Source of the DNA: Citrobacter koseri ATCC BAA-895 | GTDB taxonomy: Bacteria; Pseudomonadota; Gammaproteobacteria; Enterobacterales; Enterobacteriaceae | Length of the DNA: 64,000 nucleotides | Assembly: GCF_000018045.1 (NCBI RefSeq) | Contig: NC_009792.1 | Coordinates: 3,720,001-3,784,000 of the forward strand | Direction: 5' to 3' | Shown: in pieces, positions 1 through 8,336 of the stretch | Position numbering within the stretch: the first letter of the stretch is position 1 | Layout: the number at the start of each line of letters is the position of its first letter | The notes under the pieces: generated by a model | Told to the model about the DNA's origin: nothing | Seen by the model: the letters and a program-made list of their open reading frames with translations, nothing else | The model's database searches: none | Translations under genes and position numbers: made by a program

Positions 1-274
1 CAGCCGAATCAAGAGTCGCGATATCGTTATCTCCATCAGCTTTTCCCCTTACGCAGAAGAGACGGTCATGGTCAGCGAAACCGCAGCCAGCGTCGGCGCA
101 AAGCAAATTGTCATTACCGACAGTCAGATAAGCCCACTGGCGACCTTCAGCGATCTCTGCTTTGTAGTCAAAGAAGCGCAGGTAGACGCTTTTCGCTCAC
201 AGTCCGCAACGCTTTGTCTGGTGCAGTCATTGGTTGTCGCTCTGGCTTACAGGCAGGGAAACAGTCATAAATAA
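1..274 (+). CDS. RpiR/MurR-family transcriptional regulator, C-terminal SIS domain (5' end outside window)
   Basis: The reading frame is open from base 2 to a TAA at 272-274 and gives the last 90 or so residues of a protein. The visible part looks like the second half of a SIS (sugar isomerase) domain: a hydrophobic strand IVISISFSPYAEET, then a helix, then AKQIVITDSQISPLA, the usual strand-turn before the second sugar-phosphate contact. RpiR-family regulators pair an N-terminal helix-turn-helix with such a domain to sense phosphosugars. The DNA-binding half lies outside the window, so the family call rests on the SIS half only, and a stand-alone SIS isomerase is the alternative. No effector can be assigned. 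Confidence 0.6.
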   Translation, partial: SRIKSRDIVISISFSPYAEETVMVSETAASVGAKQIVITDSQISPLATFSDLCFVVKEAQVDAFRSQSATLCLVQSLVVALAYRQGNSHK

Positions 275-337
275 TCGTTAAGGCGTGGACGAAGATAATA
301 TTGCTTAAAATAGCGTTATTTTTTGATCATGCGTTAA

Positions 338-362
338 TTCAAAATGCCCCTTTACAGGGGCA
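338..362 (-). terminator. Rho-independent terminator of the RloAB operon
   Basis: A 7-bp stem TGCCCCT/AGGGGCA with a 4-base loop (345-362). On the minus strand it is followed by TTTTGAATT. It lies about 40 bp past the RloB stop, in the right orientation to end the minus-strand operon. Confidence 0.65.
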
Positions 363-400
363 CAAACGCAATGCTTTTCGTGTGCAGTGTTACTCTTTAT

Positions 401-1102
401 TTATCTTTTCGCTGGCGCGAAAACTTTTTCATGTAAATCCAGATATAACTCATCAATCTGCGTAAACGGATTGATACAATCGTTCTTCTCAAGCCATGCT
501 CTGAGCCTGGCGCTTTCCTCACACGCCTTAAGACCATTTTTCTTTATTAGGCTATAGAGTCCATTATACTTTTCGCTATAATCTTTCAAATGCGTATTTT
601 TAAGGTATTCCTTGCAGTTCTGTGCCGCGCTTTTATTTGCTTTAACAAATGGCCGTCTTAACACTTCATAATGGAGTAAAAACCAGACCTCGATGCAGGG
701 ATCAGAACGCAGGATCTTCGCCTGAGGATACCGGTCGCCACCAAGGGACTTTTTACGCCGTGAAAAAGTATGTTCTTTTAACATACTGGATGCCAGGTCA
801 ATATCTTTCCCAAACTCATCCGTATCAATTAGGCAATAAATCAGCTCAAATTCAAGATCCTGCTCATAAAGATCAATGGCGGTGCGTACAACGCTACTTG
901 GGTTTGAATGGCGCCCAGGTTCAATATAAACGTCTGTATTCGCTATTTTAAGGTCTTTAACCATATCCTTAAAATAGGTTGGTTCGGTCTCCGTACCTTC
1001 GCAAACGATCAGGGTTTTCTTACGCTCAGATTTAACTTTACCGCTGCCTCGTTTTTTCAATGCAGAAGGAGAAATTAACTCTTTCATTTTCCTGGCCATC
1101 AT
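401..1102 (-). CDS. rloB: RloB-like protein (AbiLii type), putative anti-phage nuclease partner
   Basis: A 233-residue protein of the RloB family. The N-terminal third carries the family signature IVCEGTETEPTYFKDM (about residues 32-47), followed by a second acidic strand LIYCLIDTDEF (about 88-98) and a DPCIEVWFLLH block (about 134-144). This pattern of a glutamate after a strand plus later Asp-x-Asp residues resembles Toprim/OLD-type nuclease cores; the nuclease role is inferred. RloB partners RloA-type ATPases in restriction-linked islands, and the same pair is AbiLi/AbiLii in Lactococcus abortive infection. The gene starts directly after the TGA of the upstream ATPase (TGAATGATG), so translation is probably coupled. 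A second ATG follows one codon later and could be the real start. The DNA is AT-rich compared with the tct genes. Confidence 0.8.
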   Translation of the reverse strand: MMARKMKELISPSALKKRGSGKVKSERKKTLIVCEGTETEPTYFKDMVKDLKIANTDVYIEPGRHSNPSSVVRTAIDLYEQDLEFELIYCLIDTDEFGKDIDLASSMLKEHTFSRRKKSLGGDRYPQAKILRSDPCIEVWFLLHYEVLRRPFVKANKSAAQNCKEYLKNTHLKDYSEKYNGLYSLIKKNGLKACEESARLRAWLEKNDCINPFTQIDELYLDLHEKVFAPAKR

Positions 1103-2404
1103 TCACCCCAAAAAAGGAACGCCACCAAATTTACCCAAATCCCAGCCTTTTATAATAGAGTCCTCAAACCTGGGGGCAAAATCGCTCAGTGGATAAAGCA
1201 CGGTTTCAAGCTCGCTATTTTTCTCCAGGAACCATATTTGATCCCGTCTGACGAGTTTTTCCGTATCTAATAGAACGTTTGAATGCGTTGTGAGAATCAG
1301 CTGCAAAAGACGTTCAGAGTGTTTGACCATTAACTCAAAAATCGCTCTGACGATATAAGGGTGGAGCGATGATTCAAACTCATCAAGAACCAGTACGCTT
1401 TTTTCACCGGCCTCACAGCACAGTAAAAGAATGCCTGATAGATCGAATAACTTCTTCGTTCCCGAAGATAATCTTTCATAAGGGATGTTTTTCTTGATAC
1501 CGCTGGACGTCGTATGTTCTAAGACAATTTGAAAACCGACATCGCTCAATATCATTTTTTTCATTTCTTCTGGCATCTCATCAGGTAACGTCACATTCTT
1601 TTTCGTTACCGAAATATCAGAAATAGAAAGATCAAACTTGTTTAAAAACTCAAGTATTTTATTTTTTTTCTGTTCATCGCCATCAGCCAGATCGTCTAAA
1701 AAAGAGTATCTGGATGCCATTCGGAAAACATCATCATTGCGATTACTGGATACAATTAAATCGCCTCTGAACCAGTTAATAAACTCATCCAGTTGTGAGA
1801 CATCATAAGCATGCAGAATGGATACGAATGGCGAGCGTTTGCTGTTATTGGCTTTTTCTATCGCCACTTCATACGTTTTTTTATCTATCTGCAACGATGG
1901 GCAGTAGTATTCGAATTCATTGGTTTCAGCATTATATACTCTGGAGATAATCGTCTTTGGTCTTACCCCTTTTTTTGAGTAAACCCATAAACCTTCAGCT
2001 TCTATCGCGTCTGTACCGATAGATAACGTATACTGATACCGTTCACCGGTCGTGCCGATAAAACTGATCTCAAAATCAGTAGGCGCGGTTAACTGTTCCT
2101 CATCAAAAATAAATTTAGGTATTTCTCTGTCGATAAACCGCGTTCTTATTGAATCATTCTGTGAACTATCAGCAAACCCTCTAAGGATATAGGATTGCAG
2201 AAAATCTAAAGCTTCAACAAAACTACTTTTGCCCGCGCCGTTAGCACCATAAATTACTGCGACCTTATTAATCAGCAGATCATCAAAATGCTCAGCTGTT
2301 GCCGTCGTCTCTGGATGCTCTTTATAAGATTTTTTAGCAGCCATCGATAAAGTTTGTTTTTGGCTAAAAACTTTAAAATTCTGCACTGAAAATTCAATAA
2401 GCAT
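1103..2404 (-). CDS. rloA: RloA-like AAA15/ABC-type ATPase (AbiLi type), putative anti-phage defence
   Basis: A 433-residue ATPase of the AAA15/SMC-like group. It begins MLIEFSVQNFKVF, the usual first strand of this family. Walker A is YGANGAGKSSFVEAL (about 54-68), the ABC signature-like motif is RLSSGTKKLFDL (about 311-322), Walker B is VLVLDEFESSLHP (about 336-348), and the switch histidine is in LILTTHSNVLL. The middle 220 residues are the divergent arm that replaces a coiled coil. The start has a strong AAGGAGTT ribosome-binding site. It is the first gene of a two-gene operon with the RloB-like gene. In known systems such an ATPase is thought to sense infection and license the nuclease partner. 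The defence role here is inferred from family and pairing. Confidence 0.82.
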   Translation of the reverse strand: MLIEFSVQNFKVFSQKQTLSMAAKKSYKEHPETTATAEHFDDLLINKVAVIYGANGAGKSSFVEALDFLQSYILRGFADSSQNDSIRTRFIDREIPKFIFDEEQLTAPTDFEISFIGTTGERYQYTLSIGTDAIEAEGLWVYSKKGVRPKTIISRVYNAETNEFEYYCPSLQIDKKTYEVAIEKANNSKRSPFVSILHAYDVSQLDEFINWFRGDLIVSSNRNDDVFRMASRYSFLDDLADGDEQKKNKILEFLNKFDLSISDISVTKKNVTLPDEMPEEMKKMILSDVGFQIVLEHTTSSGIKKNIPYERLSSGTKKLFDLSGILLLCCEAGEKSVLVLDEFESSLHPYIVRAIFELMVKHSERLLQLILTTHSNVLLDTEKLVRRDQIWFLEKNSELETVLYPLSDFAPRFEDSIIKGWDLGKFGGVPFLG

Positions 2405-2677
2405 TTATAACTCCTTTTTTTGTGAAAAAATCACAAATTTTCCGGTTAAAGCCTATCACGCAACCTTCCCGATTGCCAGATCAACGTTGTCTGATTGTCA
2501 ACCCATATGACCGCTTATCACGGCAGTTTCTACAATATTCACGACCCCCTACGGAGCCCCCGTCGCTCCCACATCCAGACCTCATTGATTCAATTACAGT
2601 TTATTCCTAAAGCCACCGCCTTTCTGCCGTGTCATGCTTAACCACGCATATAACTGATAACGTTAAGCGAGGTTCTT

Positions 2678-3034
2678 ATGAAAAAAACAATGATCGCCTT
2701 ATCTGCACTTCTGCTGGCTTCCCCTGTTTTTGCTGCGACCACACACGCGACCGATAACGACGTTGCAGCCGCTCATGAAAGCGCAAATACCGCCAAAGAG
2801 AAGCTGCACCAGGCGCAGAATCAGGGTGAAGAGCTGAAACTGAAATCTGAACATGCCGCTGAAGGTAAAAGCGACAACCTGAGCAGTAAAGTGAGCGAAG
2901 GCTCGCAGAAGGCCTGGAATAAGACCAAAGAAGGCACCGAAAAAGGCTGGAATGCCACGAAAGAAGGTGCTGAGAAAGGCTGGAACAAAACCAAAGAAGG
3001 CGCAGCAGAACTTGAGAAAAAAGTCAGCGAATAA
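2678..3034 (+). CDS. small secreted protein with three 11-residue LEA-like repeats
   Basis: A 118-residue protein with a clean Sec signal peptide (lysines at 2-3, hydrophobic core, cleavage after VFA-A near residue 19). The mature part is very hydrophilic, rich in Lys, Glu, Ala and Asn, and has no cysteine. Residues 78-110 hold three consecutive 11-residue units of the form K-G-W-N-K-T-K-E-G-A-E. Eleven-residue amphipathic repeats are typical of LEA group 3 proteins and apolipoprotein-like helices, so a periplasmic desiccation or envelope-stress role is a reasonable guess, no more. A purine-rich ribosome-binding site (GCGAGG) precedes the ATG. The gene stands alone between the RloAB cassette and tctE and has its own terminator. 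I do not recognise a named homologue. Confidence 0.8.
   Translation: MKKTMIALSALLLASPVFAATTHATDNDVAAAHESANTAKEKLHQAQNQGEELKLKSEHAAEGKSDNLSSKVSEGSQKAWNKTKEGTEKGWNATKEGAEKGWNKTKEGAAELEKKVSE
2909..3007 (+). repeat. three tandem 33-bp coding repeats
   Basis: Three in-frame 33-bp units encode KAWNKTKEGTE, KGWNATKEGAE and KGWNKTKEGAA. Units two and three differ by few bases, which suggests recent duplication. Copy number could vary between strains by slippage. Confidence 0.8.
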
Positions 3035-3050
3035 TTTTGCCTGACATGAG

Positions 3051-3077
3051 AAAAAAGCCGCTAATGCGGCTTTTTTT
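3051..3077 (+). terminator. bidirectional Rho-independent terminator
   Basis: GCCGC-TAAT-GCGGC stem flanked by six A on the left and seven T on the right. It can end the small secreted gene on the plus strand and tctE on the minus strand. Confidence 0.85.
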
Positions 3078-3125
3078 ATTCCAGCGAATCACCCTTTATT
3101 CGGCCTACGGTGATAACGTTTTTAT

Positions 3126-4538
3126 TTACTGCGCCGTCGTTAAAAACCGTACCCGCACACGCAGACCGCCCAGCGTTTCACTGCGCGACAGCTGTGGATG
3201 GGTACGGTGCAGGCGGGCAATGTCGTTAACCAGCGCCAGACCGATCCCCGCCCCGCTCTCATTCCCCACGTTAGCAAGCCGATGAAACGGCATCAGCGCC
3301 TGCGGGATCTGCTCAGCGTCAATCCCTGGCCCATTGTCTTCCACCACCAGCACAACAGCCTCGCCATCCCGCAATAGCCGTGCCGTTACCGTTCCCTGCG
3401 ACGGCGTATATTTCAGCGCATTATCCAGCAAATTCGCGCACAGCTCGCCGAGCAAAACGTCATCCCCTTCAATCCACACCGCCTCTTGCTCACCTTCATA
3501 CCCCAGATCGATAGCCTTGCTGCGCGCCTGCGCCAGACGGCTAAAACAGCTCATCTGCACCACCTCATACAGATTAACCGGCAAGAACTGTCGCTCCCCC
3601 TGCTCTTTACGTTTCACCGCCGACAGTTGCAACAGCCGCTCCGTCAGCAAAATCGTGCTATCCAGCGTCGCGCTCATCGCCCGTAAACTTTCGTGCCACT
3701 GCTGCGGCTGTTGACTGGCTAACGCCACCGCCGCCTGCGTTTTCAATACAGCCAGCGGCGTTTTTAACTGATGGGACGCATCGGCGCTAAAGCGTTCCTG
3801 ACGGGAGATCAGCGCGCGCAGGCGATCAATGTAGCGGTTAAAGGCAACGATCAGCAGCCGGGTCTCTGACCAGGGCAGCAGTTCCGGCAAGGGCGTCAGC
3901 AGGCCCGGTTCACGACGCACCATCAGCGAGGAGAGCTGGCGCATCGGCTTCAGAATGCGTCGCAGCAGCCAGCCAACGAGAATCAATGTCAGCAGCACCA
4001 GCAGCCCTTGCGACACCCATGAGGAGAACAGCAGTTGCCCGGCCAGATAGCGCCGGGACTGTAGCGTCTCGGCAACGTAGATCTCCGCCATCCCGAATAT
4101 CGCCCCTTCATTTACCGGCTGGAGCAGACGCGCCACGCGGATCGCCTGTCCGCGATACTGGGTGTGATAAAACCACGCCAGCGCCGGGTAGAGCCGGGTT
4201 CGCGAGGTGGAAGGCGGCATCGCGGGCAGATCGTCATAACCGGAGATCACCTTGCCGCCCGGGTCTACGATTTTGTAATAGAGACGGTCGTTCATGTTGA
4301 GTTCAAAGCTGTCGAGCACCACCCAGGGGACATTCACCTCCAGTTTGTCGTGGCGCACCACCAGCCGTTCCGCCACCGTTCTCGCAGAAGAGAGCAGCGT
4401 CCTGTCGTAGGCCTGCGTCGCCGCCTGTAGCGCGCTAACGTAGCTGTTAAATGCCGACAATCCCCACAGCAGCACCAGCGGCAATCCGAGGAACAGCAAC
4501 AGTTGCAGGTACAGCGACTGGGGTTTAGCCCACCTCAT
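3126..4538 (-). CDS. tctE: tricarboxylate-responsive sensor histidine kinase TctE
   Basis: A 470-residue sensor kinase. Transmembrane segments at about 12-30 and 176-193 enclose a periplasmic sensing domain of about 145 residues. A HAMP-like linker follows, then the phospho-acceptor block RFSADASHQLKTPL with His256, and the ATP-binding N, G1 and G2 boxes (VEDNGPGID, GAGIGLALV). In Salmonella, TctE with TctD controls the citrate/tricarboxylate transporter TctCBA, and the divergent tctCBA here fits that. The start is the ATG at 4538, overlapping the last 14 bases of tctD; the open frame runs further upstream but only inside tctD. The overlap implies one tctDE mRNA. Confidence 0.92.
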   Translation of the reverse strand: MRWAKPQSLYLQLLLFLGLPLVLLWGLSAFNSYVSALQAATQAYDRTLLSSARTVAERLVVRHDKLEVNVPWVVLDSFELNMNDRLYYKIVDPGGKVISGYDDLPAMPPSTSRTRLYPALAWFYHTQYRGQAIRVARLLQPVNEGAIFGMAEIYVAETLQSRRYLAGQLLFSSWVSQGLLVLLTLILVGWLLRRILKPMRQLSSLMVRREPGLLTPLPELLPWSETRLLIVAFNRYIDRLRALISRQERFSADASHQLKTPLAVLKTQAAVALASQQPQQWHESLRAMSATLDSTILLTERLLQLSAVKRKEQGERQFLPVNLYEVVQMSCFSRLAQARSKAIDLGYEGEQEAVWIEGDDVLLGELCANLLDNALKYTPSQGTVTARLLRDGEAVVLVVEDNGPGIDAEQIPQALMPFHRLANVGNESGAGIGLALVNDIARLHRTHPQLSRSETLGGLRVRVRFLTTAQ

Positions 4539-5199
4539 CGCCGCACTCCAGCACGTAACCCAGCCCACGCAGGGTGGTGATCCGCACGTTACTGCCCTGC
4601 AATTTTTTCCGCAGACGATGGATATAGAGTTCGATGCTCTCCGGGCTGACCTCATCGCTCAGGCTGAAGACCTGTTCAAACAGCTGCTGGCGCGACACCG
4701 GTCGCGTTCTGCGGTACATCAATACCGTCAGCAACGCCTGCTCACGCGGGGTCAGCGCCAGCGGCTGCGCCTGAAGCAAAAAGTAACCCTCATCGTGAAA
4801 CGCCAGATCGCCAAGCTGCTGCAACTCCTGCACCTGACCCGCGCTGCGCCGCAGTAATGCCCGCAGCCGCGCATCAAGTTCTTCAATCTCAAACGGTTTT
4901 GGCAGATAGTCATCCGCTCCGACGTTCAGCCCTTTCACCCGATCCGCCACCGCGCTGCGCGCCGTCAGCAGCAGCACCGGCAGCGTTTGTCCACGCTTGC
5001 GCAGGCGCTGCACTACTTCCAGTCCGTCCAGCCCCGGCATGTTGATGTCGAGCACCGCCAGCGCATAGGTCTCAGTGTGCAGAAGATGATCGGCCGCCTG
5101 GCCATCAAATACGCAGTCCACGGCAAAACCGTTCTGCACCAGCGCTTTTTCCAGCCAGTGAGCCAGTTCACGGTTATCTTCCGCTAATAAGAGACGCAT
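4525..5199 (-). CDS. tctD: response regulator TctD (OmpR/PhoB family)
   Basis: A 224-residue two-domain regulator. The receiver domain shows the acidic pair near residues 7-8 (AEDN), the phospho-acceptor Asp51 (VLDINMPG) and the conserved Lys in YLPKPFE. The C-terminal winged helix ends with the usual RITTLRGLGYVLE strand. It is the target of TctE and the expected activator of tctCBA, which starts 152 bp away in the opposite direction. That shared gap (5200-5351) should hold its binding sites. Confidence 0.93.
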   Translation of the reverse strand: MRLLLAEDNRELAHWLEKALVQNGFAVDCVFDGQAADHLLHTETYALAVLDINMPGLDGLEVVQRLRKRGQTLPVLLLTARSAVADRVKGLNVGADDYLPKPFEIEELDARLRALLRRSAGQVQELQQLGDLAFHDEGYFLLQAQPLALTPREQALLTVLMYRRTRPVSRQQLFEQVFSLSDEVSPESIELYIHRLRKKLQGSNVRITTLRGLGYVLECGDEVG

Positions 5200-5351
5200 A
5201 TCACATCCTGTAAAGTTTCTGCCGCATTGAAAGGGAATTGAAAGGTTATTGTTTTAACAATCACGCAACCGAACTGCTACATGTCGGCTCACATAATCAC
5301 AAAAATCTTCTTCCGTATCTGAAAACTCGGACGTCCGCGTGAGGATAAACA

Positions 5352-6329
5352 ATGAAAAAACAATTACTTCGTGCCCTTACTGCAAGCGTTTTACTGATGA
5401 GCACCGCTGTACTGGCGCAGGACGCGCCGTCGCGTACTGAGTGTATCGCCCCGGCCAAACCCGGCGGCGGGTTTGACCTCACCTGTAAGCTGATTCAGGT
5501 GAGCATGATGGAAACCGGCGCTATCGAAAAACCGATGCGCGTCACCTACATGCCGGGCGGCGTCGGCGCGGTCGCCTATAACGCTATCGTCGCCCAGCGA
5601 CCTGGCGAACCGGGGACGGTCGTCGCCTTCTCCGGCGGCTCGCTGCTTAATCTGTCGCAGGGGAAATTTGGTCGTTACGGCGTGGATGACGTGCGCTGGC
5701 TGGCGAGCGCCGGTACTGATTACGGCATGATCGCCGTGCGCGCCGACTCCCCGTGGAAGTCGCTAAAAGATCTGCTCGCCGCGATGGAGAAAAATCCTGA
5801 CAGCGTGGTGATTGGCGCTGGCGCATCGATTGGCAGCCAGGACTGGATGAAGTCGGCGCTGCTGGCGCAAAAAGCCAATGTCGATCCGCACAAGATGCGC
5901 TACGTGGCGTTTGAAGGCGGCGGCGAGCCGGTCACTGCGCTGATGGGCAACCATGTGCAGGTAGTTTCCGGCGATCTCAGTGAAATGGTGCCTTACCTGA
6001 GCGGCGATAAAATTCGCGTGCTGGCGGTATTTTCTGAAGAACGCCTGCCGGGTCAGTTAGCCAACGTCCCGACCGCCAAAGAGCAAGGATACGACCTGGT
6101 CTGGCCGATCATTCGCGGCTTCTACGTGGGGCCAAAAGTCAGCGATGCCGACTACCAGTGGTGGGTAGAGACCTTCCAAAAGCTCCAGCAGACCGACGAG
6201 TTTAAAAAGCAGCGTGAGCTGCGCGGCCTGTTTGCATTCGACATGACCGGCAAGCAGCTTGACGACTACGTCAAAAAGCAGGTCGCCGATTACCGCGAGC
6301 AGGCGAAAGCCTTCGGCCTCGCGAAATAA
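5352..6329 (+). CDS. tctC: tricarboxylate-binding periplasmic protein TctC
   Basis: A 325-residue solute-binding protein of the TTT (tripartite tricarboxylate transporter) family. A signal peptide of about 22 residues ends at VLAQDA. The family hallmarks follow: an early substrate loop rich in glycine (APAKPGGGFD) and the later ASIGSQDW region. It captures citrate and other tricarboxylates in the periplasm and hands them to TctA/TctB. First gene of tctCBA, with a GAGGATAAACA ribosome-binding site. Expression is presumably driven by TctD from the divergent promoter region. Confidence 0.93.
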   Translation: MKKQLLRALTASVLLMSTAVLAQDAPSRTECIAPAKPGGGFDLTCKLIQVSMMETGAIEKPMRVTYMPGGVGAVAYNAIVAQRPGEPGTVVAFSGGSLLNLSQGKFGRYGVDDVRWLASAGTDYGMIAVRADSPWKSLKDLLAAMEKNPDSVVIGAGASIGSQDWMKSALLAQKANVDPHKMRYVAFEGGGEPVTALMGNHVQVVSGDLSEMVPYLSGDKIRVLAVFSEERLPGQLANVPTAKEQGYDLVWPIIRGFYVGPKVSDADYQWWVETFQKLQQTDEFKKQRELRGLFAFDMTGKQLDDYVKKQVADYREQAKAFGLAK

Positions 6330-6343
6330 ACCTGGAGGCAATC

Positions 6344-6775
6344 ATGAGCGATCGTATTTTTGCAGGTATCTGGCTGTTGCTCTGCGTTGCCGGGCTGTTC
6401 ATCGCCTGGCAGATTCAGAGTGAATACAGCTACGAACCGGTCGGCCCTCGCCCGTTTCCGCTGGGCATTATCGGTCTGATGGCGCTCTGCGCGCTGGCGC
6501 TGTTATTGCGTCATCCCGATACCGTTAGCTGGCCTCACCACCATGTGCTGCAAAAGCTGCTCACGATGGTGATTGTCCTGCTGATGTACGCCTGGGGATT
6601 TGAGTGGCTGGGCTTCCCGGTTGCCACCGCCATTCTCACCCTGGTCATCGGCATTCTGTTCGGCGCAACAATCCCGGCTGCGGGCATTTCCGGCGCGGTT
6701 CTCGGCATCCTGCTGTGGTATGCCTTCGACCGTCTGCTTGACGTCACCTTACCTCTCGGCGCCTGGCTGAGTTAA
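6344..6775 (+). CDS. tctB: tricarboxylate transporter small membrane subunit TctB
   Basis: A 143-residue protein with four predicted transmembrane helices (about 5-23, 43-58, 70-90 and 95-135 with a break). Length and spacing match the small subunit of TTT transporters. It has a good ribosome-binding site (TGGAGG) 14 bases after tctC stops, and only 10 bases separate it from tctA, so the three genes form one operon. Its exact role in transport is unknown for the family, but it is required for uptake in Salmonella. Confidence 0.92.
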   Translation: MSDRIFAGIWLLLCVAGLFIAWQIQSEYSYEPVGPRPFPLGIIGLMALCALALLLRHPDTVSWPHHHVLQKLLTMVIVLLMYAWGFEWLGFPVATAILTLVIGILFGATIPAAGISGAVLGILLWYAFDRLLDVTLPLGAWLS

Positions 6776-6785
6776 CGGAGAAACG

Positions 6786-8300
6786 ATGGATACCTGGATA
6801 TATCTTTCTCAGGGTTTTGCGGTGGCAATGACGCCGGAAAACCTGGTGATCGCGCTGATCGGCTGCTTCGTCGGCACCATTGTCGGCCTGCTGCCGGGTC
6901 TTGGCCCGATTAACGGCGTGGCGATTTTACTGCCGCTGGCTTTCGCTCTGCATCTGCCTGCGGAGTCCGCGCTGATCCTGCTGGCTACGGTTTATATCGG
7001 CTGTGAATACGGCGGGCGTATTTCGTCGATTCTGCTCAACGTGCCCGGCGATGCGGCGGCGATCATGACCGCGCTCGACGGTTATCCGATGGCGCAACAG
7101 GGGCGCGGCGGCGTCGCGCTTTCCATCTCGGCGGTCAGTTCATTTTTTGGATCGCTTATCGCCATCGGCGGGATCATCCTGTTCGCGCCGTTGCTGGCGC
7201 AATGGTCGCTGGCGTTTGGCCCGGCGGAATACTTTGCGCTGATGGTCTTTGCCATCGCCTGCCTCGGCAGCATGATGGCGCAAAATCCACTGAAATCATT
7301 TCTGGCAGCGCTGATCGGTCTGGGTCTGGCGACCGTCGGCGTAGACGCCAACACCGGGGTTTATCGCTTTACTTTTGACAGCGTACATCTCTCCGACGGT
7401 GTGCAGTTCATCGTGGTGGTGATCGGTTTGTTCTCTGTCTCAGAAATTCTATTAATGCTGGAACATACCAGCAGCGGCCAGAAACTGGTACGCAAAACCG
7501 GGCGCATGTTATTTAACGCCAAAGAAGGAGCGCAGTGCGTGGGCGCAACGTTACGCTCATCGGTGATTGGCTTCTTCGTCGGCGTGCTGCCGGGCGCAGG
7601 CGCCACCATCGCCAGCGCCATCACCTACATGACCGAGAAGAAGATCAGCGGCAACAGCGACAGCTTCGGTAAAGGCGATATCCGTGGCGTGGCGGCACCG
7701 GAAGCCGCTAACAACGCGTCGGCCTGCGGTTCATTCATCCCCATGCTGACCCTCGGCGTACCGGGTTCCGGCACCACGGCGGTAATGATGGGAGCGCTGA
7801 CGCTGTATAACATCACGCCAGGGCCTGCGATGTTCACCGAACAGCCGGATATCGTCTGGGGGCTGATCGCCGCGCTGTTGATCGCCAACGTGATGCTGCT
7901 GGTCATGAACATCCCGCTGATTGGCATGTTCACCCGTATGCTGACCATCCCGCTGTGGTTCCTTGTCCCGGCGATTGCCGCCGTGTCTGCGGTCGGCGTG
8001 TACGCGGTACACAGCACCACGTTCGATCTGGTGCTGATGGTGGCGCTCGGCATACTGGGCTACATTCTGCGCAAAATGCACTTCCCCATGTCGCCGCTGA
8101 TCCTCGGCTTTGTGCTGGGCGAAATGCTGGAGCAGAACCTGCGCCGCGCGCTCTCTATCAGCAACGGCAATATGGCGATTTTGTGGGAGAGCGGTGTGAC
8201 GAAAGCGCTGCTGACGATGGCGATAGCGGTGATTATCATCCCGCCGCTGCTGCGCCTGCTCCGCAAACGCAACAATAAGCCACAGGTGGATATCGGCTAA
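6786..8300 (+). CDS. tctA: tricarboxylate transporter large membrane subunit TctA
   Basis: A 504-residue, very hydrophobic protein with about 10-12 membrane segments. Two glycine/proline-rich loops, GLLPGLGPINGVA (about 34-46) and GVLPGAGATIASA (about 265-277), are the paired motifs of the TTT large subunit and reflect an internal duplication. It forms the sodium-coupled permease that works with TctC and TctB. Last gene of tctCBA, followed at once by a REP hairpin that may stabilise the mRNA end. Confidence 0.93.
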   Translation: MDTWIYLSQGFAVAMTPENLVIALIGCFVGTIVGLLPGLGPINGVAILLPLAFALHLPAESALILLATVYIGCEYGGRISSILLNVPGDAAAIMTALDGYPMAQQGRGGVALSISAVSSFFGSLIAIGGIILFAPLLAQWSLAFGPAEYFALMVFAIACLGSMMAQNPLKSFLAALIGLGLATVGVDANTGVYRFTFDSVHLSDGVQFIVVVIGLFSVSEILLMLEHTSSGQKLVRKTGRMLFNAKEGAQCVGATLRSSVIGFFVGVLPGAGATIASAITYMTEKKISGNSDSFGKGDIRGVAAPEAANNASACGSFIPMLTLGVPGSGTTAVMMGALTLYNITPGPAMFTEQPDIVWGLIAALLIANVMLLVMNIPLIGMFTRMLTIPLWFLVPAIAAVSAVGVYAVHSTTFDLVLMVALGILGYILRKMHFPMSPLILGFVLGEMLEQNLRRALSISNGNMAILWESGVTKALLTMAIAVIIIPPLLRLLRKRNNKPQVDIG

Positions 8301-8303
8301 CGG

Positions 8304-8334
8304 ATTGCCGGATGGTGTTGCGCCATCCGGCAAT
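8304..8334. repeat. REP palindrome between tctA and the hydrolase gene
   Basis: ATTGCCGGATGG...CCATCCGGCAAT, a perfect 12-bp stem of the REP class, placed between two convergent genes (tctA stop and hydrolase stop). Confidence 0.85.
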
Positions 8335-8336
8335 CA

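Noticed and set aside
2422..2610. 62-codon ORF between rloA and the secreted repeat gene
   Set aside because: No ribosome-binding site and a Pro/Ser-rich translation; it reads like intergenic DNA.
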